64,000 nt of DNA from Peribacillus kribbensis DSM 17871 (GTDB taxonomy: Bacteria > Bacillota > Bacilli > Bacillales > DSM-1321), in the NCBI RefSeq assembly GCF_000430765.1, contig NZ_AUMQ01000029.1, positions 150,145-214,144 of the forward strand. Direction: 5' to 3'. The notes beneath the pieces were generated by a model. The model worked only from the letters and a program-made list of their open reading frames with translations, was not told where the DNA came from and searched no databases. The stretch's first letter is position 1, and the number at the start of each line of letters is the position of its first letter. The position numbers were made by a program, and so were the translations under genes. Shown here one piece after another: positions 8,253 through 16,855 of the stretch.

Positions 8253-9443
8253 TTAACGTAATTTTTTTATCCTATCTGTCTGGCTTATTATATCTGTGAT
8301 CCTCACTCCGAAATTCTCGTCGATGACAACCACTTCTCCCTTGGCGATCAAGCGGCTATTAACCAGTACATCCACTGGTTCTCCCGCCAGCTTGTCCAAT
8401 TCAATAATCGATCCTGAAGATATTTCCAACAATTCTTTCACAGATCTCTTGGTCCTTCCCAGTTCAACTGTAACTTGAAGAGGTATGTCCAGCAAAATAT
8501 CGAGGTTGCCAGATTCCTTTTCCTGCCCCTGGTGAGAGGTAAAGGCTGCAAAGCTTGCTGGCTGCACATTGACCTGTGCTGCGGACGGACCTGAAGATTG
8601 TCCCATGTGCTGGGCTGCGTGGGCTGGACGGACAGGTACTGCCTGCTCCTCCTGCGTGCTTCTGCTGCTTTGCGTGTATACCGGCTCCTCTTCCCGAGCT
8701 GGGTCCTTGATGTCCGGAACAATTTCCTCTACCGTTCCGCTAGTAGAATCCACCGATGTATCCTCTGGATTCAGCAGGTCATTGACAAGACTTTTTGCAA
8801 AGGTTAAAGGCAGGAGCTGCATAATATTCGAATCTATCAGACTTCCAACTTTCAATCGGAATGAGATTCTTGCAAGCATGTCCTCTTTCGGAAGGACATT
8901 TTCTCCAGACCCCTCCTTTAGATTCATTAGATCGATACTAGGAGGTGATATATCTACTTTTTTATTAAAAATGGTGGACATGGAGGTTGCAGCGGAGCCC
9001 ATCATTTGATTCATTGCTTCCTGAACTGCACTCAGGTGTATTTCGTTCAGCTCTTCAGAAGGTTTTGTTCCATCACCGCCAAGCATCAAGTCTGCAATGA
9101 TAGCAGCATCACTTTGTTTTATAACAAGGAGATTCAATCCTGTAAAACCGATCGTATAATGGACCTGGATTGCCACATACGGTGTTGGAAACTCTTTTTC
9201 AAGCTGTGCTATAGGTACTACATCCACAGATGGAGTCGTGATATCCACCTTTTGGTTAAGCAAGGTGGATAGCGCGGTCGCGGAGCTTCCAAAGGATATA
9301 TTTCCTATCTCCCCTAATGCATCTCTTTCCATTGAAGTAAAATAATCTTCAGCACCTTCTATTGCCGGCTCCTCTGCCGATTCGGAAGACCCCCGAAGCA
9401 GGGCATCTATCTCATCCTGCGAGAGCATTTCACCACTTACCAT
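8253..9443 (-). CDS. fliY: FliY, flagellar switch protein with CheY-P phosphatase domain
   Basis: A 396-residue C-ring protein. The N-terminus has a CheY-P-binding peptide (LSQDEIDALLRG) like that of FliM. Residues about 40-220 form a CheC-like phosphatase fold with two copies of a D/EIxNxxxG-type helix (LGEIGNISFGSSATALS and VQEAMNQMMGSAATSMS). A variable Gln/Ser/Ala linker follows, then a C-terminal SpoA domain (FliN part) ending GVRITDIISQTDRIKKLR. I chose ATG 9443, with GAGGGGAGA at good spacing, overlapping fliM by 14 nt. A TTG at 9470 has no ribosome site. Confidence 0.95.
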   Translation of the reverse strand: MVSGEMLSQDEIDALLRGSSESAEEPAIEGAEDYFTSMERDALGEIGNISFGSSATALSTLLNQKVDITTPSVDVVPIAQLEKEFPTPYVAIQVHYTIGFTGLNLLVIKQSDAAIIADLMLGGDGTKPSEELNEIHLSAVQEAMNQMMGSAATSMSTIFNKKVDISPPSIDLMNLKEGSGENVLPKEDMLARISFRLKVGSLIDSNIMQLLPLTFAKSLVNDLLNPEDTSVDSTSGTVEEIVPDIKDPAREEEPVYTQSSRSTQEEQAVPVRPAHAAQHMGQSSGPSAAQVNVQPASFAAFTSHQGQEKESGNLDILLDIPLQVTVELGRTKRSVKELLEISSGSIIELDKLAGEPVDVLVNSRLIAKGEVVVIDENFGVRITDIISQTDRIKKLR

Positions 9444-10431
9444 CTTCGTCTCTCCCCTCAATTTGTTCAAGAATCTGAACAGCCATTCTCTTGTTTGATT
9501 TCCCAGGCTGGGCTGTATATTTAGGAACTTCCCCGATCTTTACCAATAAGGGAGCATTTATCTGCTGATTCAGTTCAATTACATCTCCAATGTCCAGGTT
9601 TAAAAAATCCTGGACGGTTATGTCTGTGCTTCCAAGCTCGGCTGAAAACTGTACTTCCGCTTTTTTTATCCGGCTTTCCAGCACTTCTATTTCCTGCGGC
9701 AAAGGCTCCTTCTTAGCAGTCTGCATCCAATAATGCACCGATAGCTTAGGGATAATCGGCTCAAGGACTACATGAGGAATGCATATATTGATCATGCCGC
9801 TTGTCTCGCCGATAACTGTATTTAAAGATATAACTACAACCGTTTCATTTGGCGAAACCATCTGCAGGAATTGCGGGTTTACTTCGAATCCAGAAAAAAC
9901 AGGTTCGATTTCCGCAATCGTCGACCAGGGTTCCTGAATAAGCTCAAAGGCATTTTCAAACAAATTGGACATAATTTTTGTTTCAATTTCTGTGAGAGTA
10001 TCTACTTTGTTTACACTCACACCCCTGCCACCAAGGACACGGTCGAGCATGGCATAGGCTATATTAGGATTAACCTCCATTAAGATACTGCCATCAAGAG
10101 GAGGAACCTCAAAAACATTCATGATCGTCATTTTAGGTATTGACCTGATAAATTCCTCATATGGAATCTGGTCAGTAGAGGCCACATTAATCTGTACGAG
10201 GGTTCTTAGCTGGGCAGAAAAATAGGTAGTTAACACCCTGGAAAAATTTTCATGGATCCTGGTGAGGTTCCTGATCTGATCTTTCGAAAACCTCAGTGCT
10301 CTCTTAAAATCATACACTCTGACTTTTCTTTCTGAGTCTTCCTTTTTCAGCTCTTCTGCATCCATCTCTCCTGTTGAAATTGCTGAAAGCAGTGCGTCTA
10401 TCTCGCTTTGAGATAATATTTCACCTGACAA
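9430..10431 (-). CDS. fliM: FliM, flagellar motor switch protein
   Basis: A 333-residue C-ring protein. It has the N-terminal CheY-P-binding motif LSQSEIDALLS (residues 5-15), a CheC-like middle domain that binds FliG, and a C-terminal SpoA domain (from about 250, LGSTDITVQDFLNLDIGDVI). It transmits CheY-P binding to rotor direction. The start is TTG 10431, with GGAGAGGTGAAGG upstream. It overlaps fliY by 14 nt at its 3' end. Confidence 0.97.
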   Translation of the reverse strand: MSGEILSQSEIDALLSAISTGEMDAEELKKEDSERKVRVYDFKRALRFSKDQIRNLTRIHENFSRVLTTYFSAQLRTLVQINVASTDQIPYEEFIRSIPKMTIMNVFEVPPLDGSILMEVNPNIAYAMLDRVLGGRGVSVNKVDTLTEIETKIMSNLFENAFELIQEPWSTIAEIEPVFSGFEVNPQFLQMVSPNETVVVISLNTVIGETSGMINICIPHVVLEPIIPKLSVHYWMQTAKKEPLPQEIEVLESRIKKAEVQFSAELGSTDITVQDFLNLDIGDVIELNQQINAPLLVKIGEVPKYTAQPGKSNKRMAVQILEQIEGRDEDGKW

Positions 10432-10515
10432 AATCCTTCACCTCTCCTTTCTACGCCTAATACGGCTTCTGTGGCAGGACTCCATTAAAAGCTGTCAGCC
10501 CTCCCCTGCCGTCTA

Positions 10516-10944
10516 TTATTGAAGGATAGAAGAGGTAATATATACTTTAACGATTTTTCCATCCTGCATAACCTGGTTGATTTGGCTTTTTAACAGTTCC
10601 TCAAGCTTCTCCTTGCCGTTTTTTCCTTTTAAATCATCCGCCTTCATTTCAGATAACTGTGTAATGATTATGTTTTTCACCTGGAAATTCCGCTTATCCA
10701 GCTCTTCTTTTGCATCCTTGCTGTCTGTCTGTATCGTAAATGCTATACGGATAAAATCACCGCTGGCTAAATTGGTGGTAATCTCCGGTATGTCGGATGA
10801 AGCTTTGACAATCTGATCAATATTAGGCTGTGCATGAGCTTTATCATTCCCTGTGAATTTCATAACTACCACTAGTGCTATCCCCCCGACCAGTGCGATC
10901 GACAGCAGCACAATCAGCATAATAGATACCAATTTATTCTTCAT
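10516..10944 (-). CDS. fliL: FliL, flagellar basal body-associated protein
   Basis: A 142-residue single-pass membrane protein: a short cytoplasmic N-terminus, a helix at about 7-29 and a periplasmic-side stomatin-like domain. FliL rings around stator units affect motor torque and, in Bacillus, swarming. ATG 10944 follows AAAGGGGGG at 7 nt and overlaps swrD by 11 nt. Between its stop and fliM are 84 bases with no evident signal. Confidence 0.93.
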   Translation of the reverse strand: MKNKLVSIMLIVLLSIALVGGIALVVVMKFTGNDKAHAQPNIDQIVKASSDIPEITTNLASGDFIRIAFTIQTDSKDAKEELDKRNFQVKNIIITQLSEMKADDLKGKNGKEKLEELLKSQINQVMQDGKIVKVYITSSILQ

Positions 10945-11158
10945 TGTAAATCCCCCCTTTACCAGCAGCTGCTCCTAGAATATTAATAGAGCGGTAGAAT
11001 TGCTGAATCGCCTGAACTACCGCATATTCCGGCTCTGCTACGATATATTTTTTTCCATTGAATAAAGTGATCGTTGTATCGGGATGAGAATCCACAGTTT
11101 CGATATAAATGGCATTCAAATGAAACTTTTTACCGTTCAGTTTTGTAACGTTTATCAA
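10934..11158 (-). CDS. swrD: SwrD (FlbD family), swarming motility protein
   Basis: A 74-residue FlbD-family protein with the pattern VTKLNGKKFHLNAIYIETV near the start and LFNGKKYIVAEP at mid-length. In B. subtilis SwrD (YlzI), in the same place between flgE and fliL, raises motor power for swarming. The start fits family alignment at TTG 11158, but no clear ribosome binding site precedes it; the nearest purine run (AAGAGGTGA) is about 20 nt upstream. It may depend on coupling or be weakly translated. Confidence 0.88.
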   Translation of the reverse strand: MINVTKLNGKKFHLNAIYIETVDSHPDTTITLFNGKKYIVAEPEYAVVQAIQQFYRSINILGAAAGKGGIYNEE

Positions 11159-11208
11159 TGGTTTTAGAGAGCTGAAGGAGTCACCTCTTCAGCCCATCCC
11201 TCCTTACA

Positions 11209-11985
11209 CTATCGTTTTAGATTGACAAGCTCCTGAAGGATTTCGTCAGAGGTTGTAATGATTTTTGAATTGGCCTGGAATCCACGCTGTGCCGTGATCA
11301 TCTCTGTGAATTCCTCTGACAGGTCCACATTGGACATTTCAAGGAGGCCGGATTGGATGTTTCCAATTCCGCCTGCTCCTGCAAATCCGGTAGCAGCTGT
11401 TCCAGAGTTGCTTGTTGGCTTAAATAAATTGCTACCTGTTTTTGCCAATCCTCCGGGGTTGGCAAACTTGGCAAGTTGTATTTGTCCTGCAGACGCTTGC
11501 GCACCATTGTTTAAATAGGATACTTTTCCATCCGGGCTAATAGAGATATCCGAAGCAGTAGTAGGAATTGTAGTTACCCCTGCGACAGGTAATCCATCAC
11601 TATTAACTAACATGCCACTACTGTCCAGATAAAAATTACCTGCCCGAGTGTAACTAAGATCTGAACCGCTTCCTACAACAAAATACCCGTCTCCAGAAAT
11701 CGCTAAATCAAGCGTTCTTCCGGTATTTTGAAGTGATCCCTGAGTATCAATAGTGTCAATAGCTGCAACTTGAGACCCAAGACCTACCTGTCTTGCATTG
11801 GTTCCACCTCTAGTAGCAGTTGGAGCACCCGCGCCTGCTATGGTCTGACTCATCATATCCTTAAAAATAACCCGGCCCTTTTTAAATCCGTAAGTATTTA
11901 CGTTTGCAATATTATTTCCTATTACATCTAACTTGTTTTGGAAGTTCTTCATTCCGCTGATCCCGGAATACATTGATCTAAGCAT
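11209..11985 (-). CDS. flgE: FlgE, flagellar hook protein (short Bacillus type, FlgG-like)
   Basis: A 258-residue hook/rod family protein. The N-terminal motif ANVNTYGFKKG is at residues 27-37, and the C-terminal coiled segment (MITAQRGFQANSKIITTSDEILQ) is near 225-250. Both ends form the inner hook helices. The Bacillus hook protein is short and was earlier labelled FlgG; position after flgD supports the hook assignment. ATG 11985 has AAAGGGGAT upstream. A distal-rod FlgG is the main alternative, but those genes are usually elsewhere in Bacillus. Confidence 0.9.
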   Translation of the reverse strand: MLRSMYSGISGMKNFQNKLDVIGNNIANVNTYGFKKGRVIFKDMMSQTIAGAGAPTATRGGTNARQVGLGSQVAAIDTIDTQGSLQNTGRTLDLAISGDGYFVVGSGSDLSYTRAGNFYLDSSGMLVNSDGLPVAGVTTIPTTASDISISPDGKVSYLNNGAQASAGQIQLAKFANPGGLAKTGSNLFKPTSNSGTAATGFAGAGGIGNIQSGLLEMSNVDLSEEFTEMITAQRGFQANSKIITTSDEILQELVNLKR

Positions 11986-12055
11986 GTAAAATATCCCCTT
12001 TCGTTACGGCTGCTTCGTTCGGTCCGCAGCCCGGCTCTCCTACATGAGGTCCAGC

Positions 12056-12442
12056 CTATTCCATTACAATGGTTCCATTTATATTGGTAAAGATATGGGC
12101 GCTTGCTTCCGCCCGGTCCATGGCTGTAATTACAGTGCTATTTTTTGCGCTTACTATCAGGGCTGCATTTTTTAACAATACAAGCGAATCCTGTACTCCC
12201 ATTTTTTTTGCCTCATAAACCTTTTCCTCAAGCTTCCCCCAAATTTGCGGATCAATTTGTATTTTTCTTTGCTGAAGCCGTTCCTGTGCATGCCTGCTGA
12301 TCGTCAAAGCTGTCGGACTTTGGTTCAGGACTGAATTAAGCTGCTGTGAAAAGCTTGTCCCGTTTCTGCCGGGAGGTGCAGCAATTTTTTTAGGAATGGG
12401 CAAGGGAGCACTGGAAATCGTCCTGAAATTAACTTTTTCCAT
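12056..12442 (-). CDS. TIGR02530-type flagellar operon protein
   Basis: A 128-residue protein that I match from memory to the TIGR02530 'flagellar operon protein' family. The core is LTISRHAQERLQQRKIQIDPQIWGKLEEKV, then AKKMGVQDSLVLLKNAALIVSAKNSTVITAMD. The N-terminus is basic and Pro-rich with no signal peptide. It is between flgD and flgE, so a role in hook assembly or its control is inferred. Function is unknown to me, and I do not recall an annotated equivalent at this place in B. subtilis 168. It overlaps nothing and starts at ATG 12442. Confidence 0.8.
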   Translation of the reverse strand: MEKVNFRTISSAPLPIPKKIAAPPGRNGTSFSQQLNSVLNQSPTALTISRHAQERLQQRKIQIDPQIWGKLEEKVYEAKKMGVQDSLVLLKNAALIVSAKNSTVITAMDRAEASAHIFTNINGTIVME

Positions 12443-12500
12443 GATAGGCTGCTCCTTTTTTTGCTAAAAGCATCTTTGCCGGTATTAAGCCGATATGCCT

Positions 12501-13148
12501 TTAGGAAATTTTTATGAACTGCTTGGAATTGATCCAAGTGGAATCCGGATCATTCATCTCAAAAAGAGCCGCTCCATCTTTTAAAGCGACCGATTTAACA
12601 ACCGCTGTTAATTCTTCATTATTATCGTTCTTCCAGGTTACTGTTTTTCCAATCAGCGAGCTTGCCTGCATGAGGGAATTGCCTTCTAGTCCTGCAGATT
12701 GTGCATTGACTTGAGAGATATTGCCAGGTTCGAGCTTTGTACCGTCCTCAAGGGTAAATTCGACTGTGTCATTTTTGAATTGGACGGACACAATTTTGCC
12801 TTCTCCCTGCTGAACCTGCTGGGATGTACCTTGCTCTTCTGAGTCAAGGATCTTATGCCAGGTGACATCCTTCCCTACAAACTGGTTATAGGCGATTAAG
12901 GAATTTTGCTGCTGGGAGCTCACAAATTTATCCATTGTCTTGCCGAGATTTGTAATTTGCTCAAGTGTTGAAAAGGTGGCCATCTGCGCAATAAAGTCCT
13001 TATCCTCAAGTGGATTCATCGGATCCTGGTTTTGAAGCTGTGTCATCAGGATTTTTAAGAAATCATCCTTTCCAAGGTTATCTCCGCTGGCCTGCCTTTG
13101 CTGCTGTTGATACGTGCTTAAAAGCAAGGGGGATTGAATTTTGTCCAT
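12501..13148 (-). CDS. flgD: FlgD, hook cap / hook assembly scaffold
   Basis: A 215-residue FlgD with the conserved N-terminal block DFLKILMTQLQNQDPMNPLE and DFIAQMATFSTLEQITNL (about residues 28-67), used for polymerising hook subunits beneath the cap. A beta-rich C-terminal part follows. It is preceded by fliK (6-nt gap) and followed by the TIGR02530-type gene. ATG 13148 has GAGGTATAAC upstream. Confidence 0.95.
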   Translation of the reverse strand: MDKIQSPLLLSTYQQQQRQASGDNLGKDDFLKILMTQLQNQDPMNPLEDKDFIAQMATFSTLEQITNLGKTMDKFVSSQQQNSLIAYNQFVGKDVTWHKILDSEEQGTSQQVQQGEGKIVSVQFKNDTVEFTLEDGTKLEPGNISQVNAQSAGLEGNSLMQASSLIGKTVTWKNDNNEELTAVVKSVALKDGAALFEMNDPDSTWINSKQFIKIS

Positions 13149-13154
13149 CAGTTG

Positions 13155-14447
13155 TTATACCTCCATATTCATTAAGGCATCTTCAAAGGTTTCATCAAAG
13201 CCTTGGTTTTCCTCCTGTTTTTTCTTCTGAGGCTGCTGTCTTTCCCGCTGTTCTGGCTGATCCTGGTGCAGGAATCTTTCGCTGCTGAACTGGCTGAACT
13301 GCTGGGATACCTCTATACGGTCAACAGGAATGTTCTGGGCTGCAAATGCATGCTTCAACCCATTGATATGGGCTTCAAGTGTATCCTTAGCCTGGCTGGT
13401 TGATGCTATAATTTTCGCCGCTACCATGGAATCCTTCTGAATGATTTCAATTCTTAGGGAACCCAGATGCTCTGGATTAAGCTTGATAAACAACTTTTGA
13501 ATTCCCTTGTCATTGGTTATATGCGCCTTGGCCAGAATGTTTTCAAACTGTTTAATAAACTTATCCTGGTCCGCTCTCTGTGTGCTGGGATCCTGACTCA
13601 AAGCAAGCATTTCCAGCTTAGGGAGGGGTGTGTTCAACGAAACGGGCTGAGTACCTAATTCCAGGTTGTTCTTTTTCGTCATCTTGCTGTCTGGATCAGC
13701 ACTTTCTCCAGCTTGCAATCTAGCATATGCGTCTTTGGCAATTTGTGCTGAATTGTATATGCTCTGCTGAAAAGGATTGGCAGGGACGCTCTTGTCCAGG
13801 GAGGTGTTATCACTGCCTGGCTTTGATTGAGTCACTCCGGCCTGAACTTTTTCTGCAATAATGCCCAGGAATTCCTTAAGCTTTTGGAATCCAGCTGTCT
13901 GTTCTTTCGTCAAATCCTTAAATTCAGAGCCTAAACTCAGAAGCTTCACGGTCTTTACCACCTGGCTGAAATCTGATAAATCCAGTTTGCTGATGTCTTT
14001 TATATCCAGTTTTGTAATCGGAAGAATCAGAGATATAAGCTGTAAAACATCCACAGATTGGATTTCTTCTTTCTCCTCTTTAGAAGTAATGCCTAATTGC
14101 TCCCCCAGGGAAACAGCTGAATCATGAAAAGTCTTTCCTTCTTTGCTCTTTACAGCTTCTAAAAGGCCGGCCAGTGAGGATTCACCCAAAATCAATTGTT
14201 TAGCTAATGATTGGCCATCTTCCCATTCCGTCATGCTCTCGAGATTCAGCATACTTAATACATCGGCAAGCTGCTCGAGCTGTGAAGAGTTAAGCAGCTC
14301 AGAATTTTCCATTGATGCTTTACTTTTTGTGATGGAAGCAATTACAGAACCGAACTTCTGGCTGTTTCCAATATCCATTTTCGCAGAAATACCAACACCA
14401 GGAACACTCGCAGTCACTGGCAAAGCTGTTGCTATGGCAGAGGTCAT
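13155..14447 (-). CDS. fliK: FliK, hook-length control protein
   Basis: A 430-residue, mostly low-complexity polar protein with a conserved C-terminal hook-length domain at about 310-390 (KLNPEHLGSLRIEII, then LEAHINGLKHAFAAQNIPVDRIEV). A Gln/Glu/Arg-rich tail follows. FliK is exported and acts as a ruler that triggers the FlhB switch. ATG 14447 has GAAAGGAGGTGA at ideal spacing. A distant relative of this C-terminal domain appears in YlqG (38382-40145). Confidence 0.93.
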   Translation of the reverse strand: MTSAIATALPVTASVPGVGISAKMDIGNSQKFGSVIASITKSKASMENSELLNSSQLEQLADVLSMLNLESMTEWEDGQSLAKQLILGESSLAGLLEAVKSKEGKTFHDSAVSLGEQLGITSKEEKEEIQSVDVLQLISLILPITKLDIKDISKLDLSDFSQVVKTVKLLSLGSEFKDLTKEQTAGFQKLKEFLGIIAEKVQAGVTQSKPGSDNTSLDKSVPANPFQQSIYNSAQIAKDAYARLQAGESADPDSKMTKKNNLELGTQPVSLNTPLPKLEMLALSQDPSTQRADQDKFIKQFENILAKAHITNDKGIQKLFIKLNPEHLGSLRIEIIQKDSMVAAKIIASTSQAKDTLEAHINGLKHAFAAQNIPVDRIEVSQQFSQFSSERFLHQDQPEQRERQQPQKKKQEENQGFDETFEDALMNMEV

Positions 14448-14468
14448 ACTTCTTCACCTCCTTTCAGA

Positions 14469-15080
14469 TTAATTTCCCGCCACATCCTGCTGTACCGGCT
14501 GGGCAGTTAGCTTTTCTGTCAGGCTTGCCGCTTTTGCAGGATCCATTTTCTGTAGAATCGCTGCCACGGTATCAGAGGTAACACTAGATAGGATTTTTAC
14601 GGCTTCTTCATCACTTAATTTAGAAAGGATAGGCGCTGCCTTGCCGGGAGACATCGTTTCATAGGTTGCAACAATTTCCTTAAATGACCGTTTATTTTCT
14701 TCTGAACTCTGTTTCAGCTCATTGATTTCCTTTTGGAGATTCTGGTTATCCATGTCTTTCTCATTGATGGTCTTATCCCTGCTGTCAATGATACTCTCAA
14801 GCTGTGAAATCTTTGCTTTTTCTGATTTAATGGAACTCTGCAGGCTTGAAATCTTGTTTTCATACATTTTAAGATCCGGCTTGTCTCCGGTCTTATCCGA
14901 TTTAGAAATCCAAGGGATTTTTGGCGCATGCTCCTGGATCGCCTGGCCGACATTTACACCGGCAACCTTCAAAATGACAAAAACAAAAATGAGAGCAACA
15001 ATGAGAGGTATAACAATAACAAACAGAAACCACTGCAGCCTGCTGTGTCTTTTTTCTTCTAATTCAAGTTCTTTATCCAT
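14469..15080 (-). CDS. ylxF: YlxF (MotE-like), membrane protein with MgtE-N-like tail
   Basis: A 203-residue protein with a membrane helix at residues 16-38, a heptad-rich coiled coil (about 75-135) and a C-terminal region like the MgtE N domain (MSPGKAAPILSKLSDEEAVKIL, then ILQKMDPAKAASLTEKL). In alphaproteobacteria the related MotE chaperones MotC at the motor; in Bacillus the role is not established. It is between fliJ and fliK. The start is ATG 15080. Confidence 0.85.
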   Translation of the reverse strand: MDKELELEEKRHSRLQWFLFVIVIPLIVALIFVFVILKVAGVNVGQAIQEHAPKIPWISKSDKTGDKPDLKMYENKISSLQSSIKSEKAKISQLESIIDSRDKTINEKDMDNQNLQKEINELKQSSEENKRSFKEIVATYETMSPGKAAPILSKLSDEEAVKILSSVTSDTVAAILQKMDPAKAASLTEKLTAQPVQQDVAGN

Positions 15081-15088
15081 CTCTTCAC

Positions 15089-15541
15089 CTATAGTCCCCT
15101 GCTCATATACTGCTGGATGGATATTTCATCCATCTGCCTGTTTTCGAGCAGGTTGATGTGTCCCATGAATCTTGTGTACTCTTTCTCTTTTATCTTTTCA
15201 TACTTCTTCACTTCAAGATTTGATTCCATCAGCTTTTCCTGATAAAGATTCACCTTCTGTCTGGCGATCATGACCGCTTTCTGGCTGTGGCTGATCAGCT
15301 TTTCAAGATTATCCATAAAAAGTCCCTGGTGCCTGATATGCTGGACAGACAATCCAGATTTCAATTTTTCCTCCTGAAATGCTTGAAGATCTTCCTTTTT
15401 CTTTAAGAGTTTATATAACTTTTCTGCCGCTTCCTCGAATTGTTTCAAACATGAGCTGTACTGTGCGTAAGCTTCATCTTTTTCTTTTTCCTTAATGGAG
15501 AGGATCTTCTCGAACTTATACTGATATTGCACGTTATTCAC
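15089..15541 (-). CDS. fliJ: FliJ, flagellar export chaperone/central stalk
   Basis: A 150-residue, almost fully helical coiled-coil protein (YKFEKILSIKEKEKDEAYAQY at the start). FliJ is the gamma-like stalk inside the FliI hexamer, linking the ATPase to FlhA. Length and composition fit. GTG 15541 overlaps fliI by 8 nt; a GTG at codon 4 is equally possible. It is weakly conserved in sequence, so the name relies partly on position after fliI. Confidence 0.92.
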   Translation of the reverse strand: MNNVQYQYKFEKILSIKEKEKDEAYAQYSSCLKQFEEAAEKLYKLLKKKEDLQAFQEEKLKSGLSVQHIRHQGLFMDNLEKLISHSQKAVMIARQKVNLYQEKLMESNLEVKKYEKIKEKEYTRFMGHINLLENRQMDEISIQQYMSRGL

Positions 15542-16853
15542 CGCTTTCCATCAACTGCATCAGCCCAAATACACTTTCATCCTTTGTCGTCTTCTCTTTT
15601 GTGCTCTGTTTCAAAAATGCGATAATTTCCGGATACTTTTTTATGGCCTCATCTATTTCCCTGGATGACCCCTTCTTGTATGCCCCGATATTGATCAGGT
15701 CCTCGGATTCCATATAAGTCGCCAGAAGATCCCGCATTCTTTCCGCATTTTTGATATGACTGTCCTCTGAAATGTGGTTCATGATCCTTGAGATGCTTTT
15801 CAACACATTGATAGCGGGATACTGTCCTTTGTTAGCCAGACTGCGGTCCAGGACAAAGTGACCGTCCAGGATTCCGCGTACCGTATCCGCTATGGGTTCA
15901 TTCATATCATCGCCGTCCACAAGCACGGTATAAAAAGCCGTGATAGAACCATGTATATTCGTGCCGGTCCGCTCCAGGAGCCTTGGCAGGATGCTGAAGA
16001 CAGATGGGGTATACCCCTTGGTTGTTGGCGGCTCTCCCACCGCAAGGCCGACTTCGCGCTGCGCCATGGCCACCCTTGTTACCGAATCCATCATGAGCAT
16101 GACATTCATCCCTTTGTCCCTGAAATACTCGGCGATTGCCGTGGCTGTAAAGGCGCCTTTGATCCTCATCAGGGCAGGCTGGTCGGAAGTCGCCACAATC
16201 ACAATGGAACGGCTGAGCCCCTCCGGCCCAAGATCCCTCTCAATGAATTCCCTCACCTCACGGCCGCGCTCCCCTATAAGGCCGATCACATTTAAGTCTG
16301 CCTTTGTATTCCGGGCAACCATCCCGAGCAGCGTGCTTTTCCCCACGCCGCTTCCCGCAAAAATCCCAACCCTTTGACCTCTTCCCACTGTAAGGAGAGA
16401 ATCAATCATCCTGACACCCACATCGATGCTCTCAGTAATGGGCGGCCTTTCCATCGGATTCGGAGGATCTTGTTCAGTCGGTACGGCTGTAAGCCCTTTG
16501 GGCAACAGGGATCCATCCAGAGGATTTCCCAGTGAATCGATGGCTTTTCCGATAAGCTCCGGTCCCACCTTAATCTCAAGAGGCCTGGAGGTGGTTTCAA
16601 CCAGACTGCCGGGTGAAATTTCACTGACTGCCGTATAGGGCATCAAAATGACCGCTTCATTTTTAAACCCGACCACCTCCGCACGGATCAGCTTTTTTTT
16701 GCCTTTCGTTCCGGTATGGATATAACAAACATCGCCTACTGAACTCTCCGGCCCCTGGGATTCAATCATGATTCCAACGACCCGTTTAACGCGTCCATAA
16801 TGCTTAAACGTATTCAGCTCTTCAATTTTTAAAAGCAGATCTTCCGCTTTCAC
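15534..16853 (-). CDS. fliI: FliI, flagellum-specific ATPase
   Basis: A 439-residue ATPase related to F1-beta that energises export. Walker A is GIFAGSGVGKST, followed by NVIGLIGERGREVREF. Walker B is VMLMMDSVTRVAMAQREV, and the family signature is PPTTKGYTPSVFSILPRLLERTG (given here by parts at about 285-307). GTG 16853 has AAAGGAG 9 nt upstream. It follows fliH by 2 nt, and FliH is its regulator. Confidence 0.97.
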   Translation of the reverse strand: MKAEDLLLKIEELNTFKHYGRVKRVVGIMIESQGPESSVGDVCYIHTGTKGKKKLIRAEVVGFKNEAVILMPYTAVSEISPGSLVETTSRPLEIKVGPELIGKAIDSLGNPLDGSLLPKGLTAVPTEQDPPNPMERPPITESIDVGVRMIDSLLTVGRGQRVGIFAGSGVGKSTLLGMVARNTKADLNVIGLIGERGREVREFIERDLGPEGLSRSIVIVATSDQPALMRIKGAFTATAIAEYFRDKGMNVMLMMDSVTRVAMAQREVGLAVGEPPTTKGYTPSVFSILPRLLERTGTNIHGSITAFYTVLVDGDDMNEPIADTVRGILDGHFVLDRSLANKGQYPAINVLKSISRIMNHISEDSHIKNAERMRDLLATYMESEDLINIGAYKKGSSREIDEAIKKYPEIIAFLKQSTKEKTTKDESVFGLMQLMESGE

Positions 16854-16855
16854 AG

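Noticed and set aside
16418..16448. Possible CRISPR or phage material in the window
   Set aside because: I looked for regularly spaced direct repeats, integrases (other than XerC), capsid or transposase genes and found none. The repeats found are single or paired 170-196-bp elements, not CRISPR arrays.
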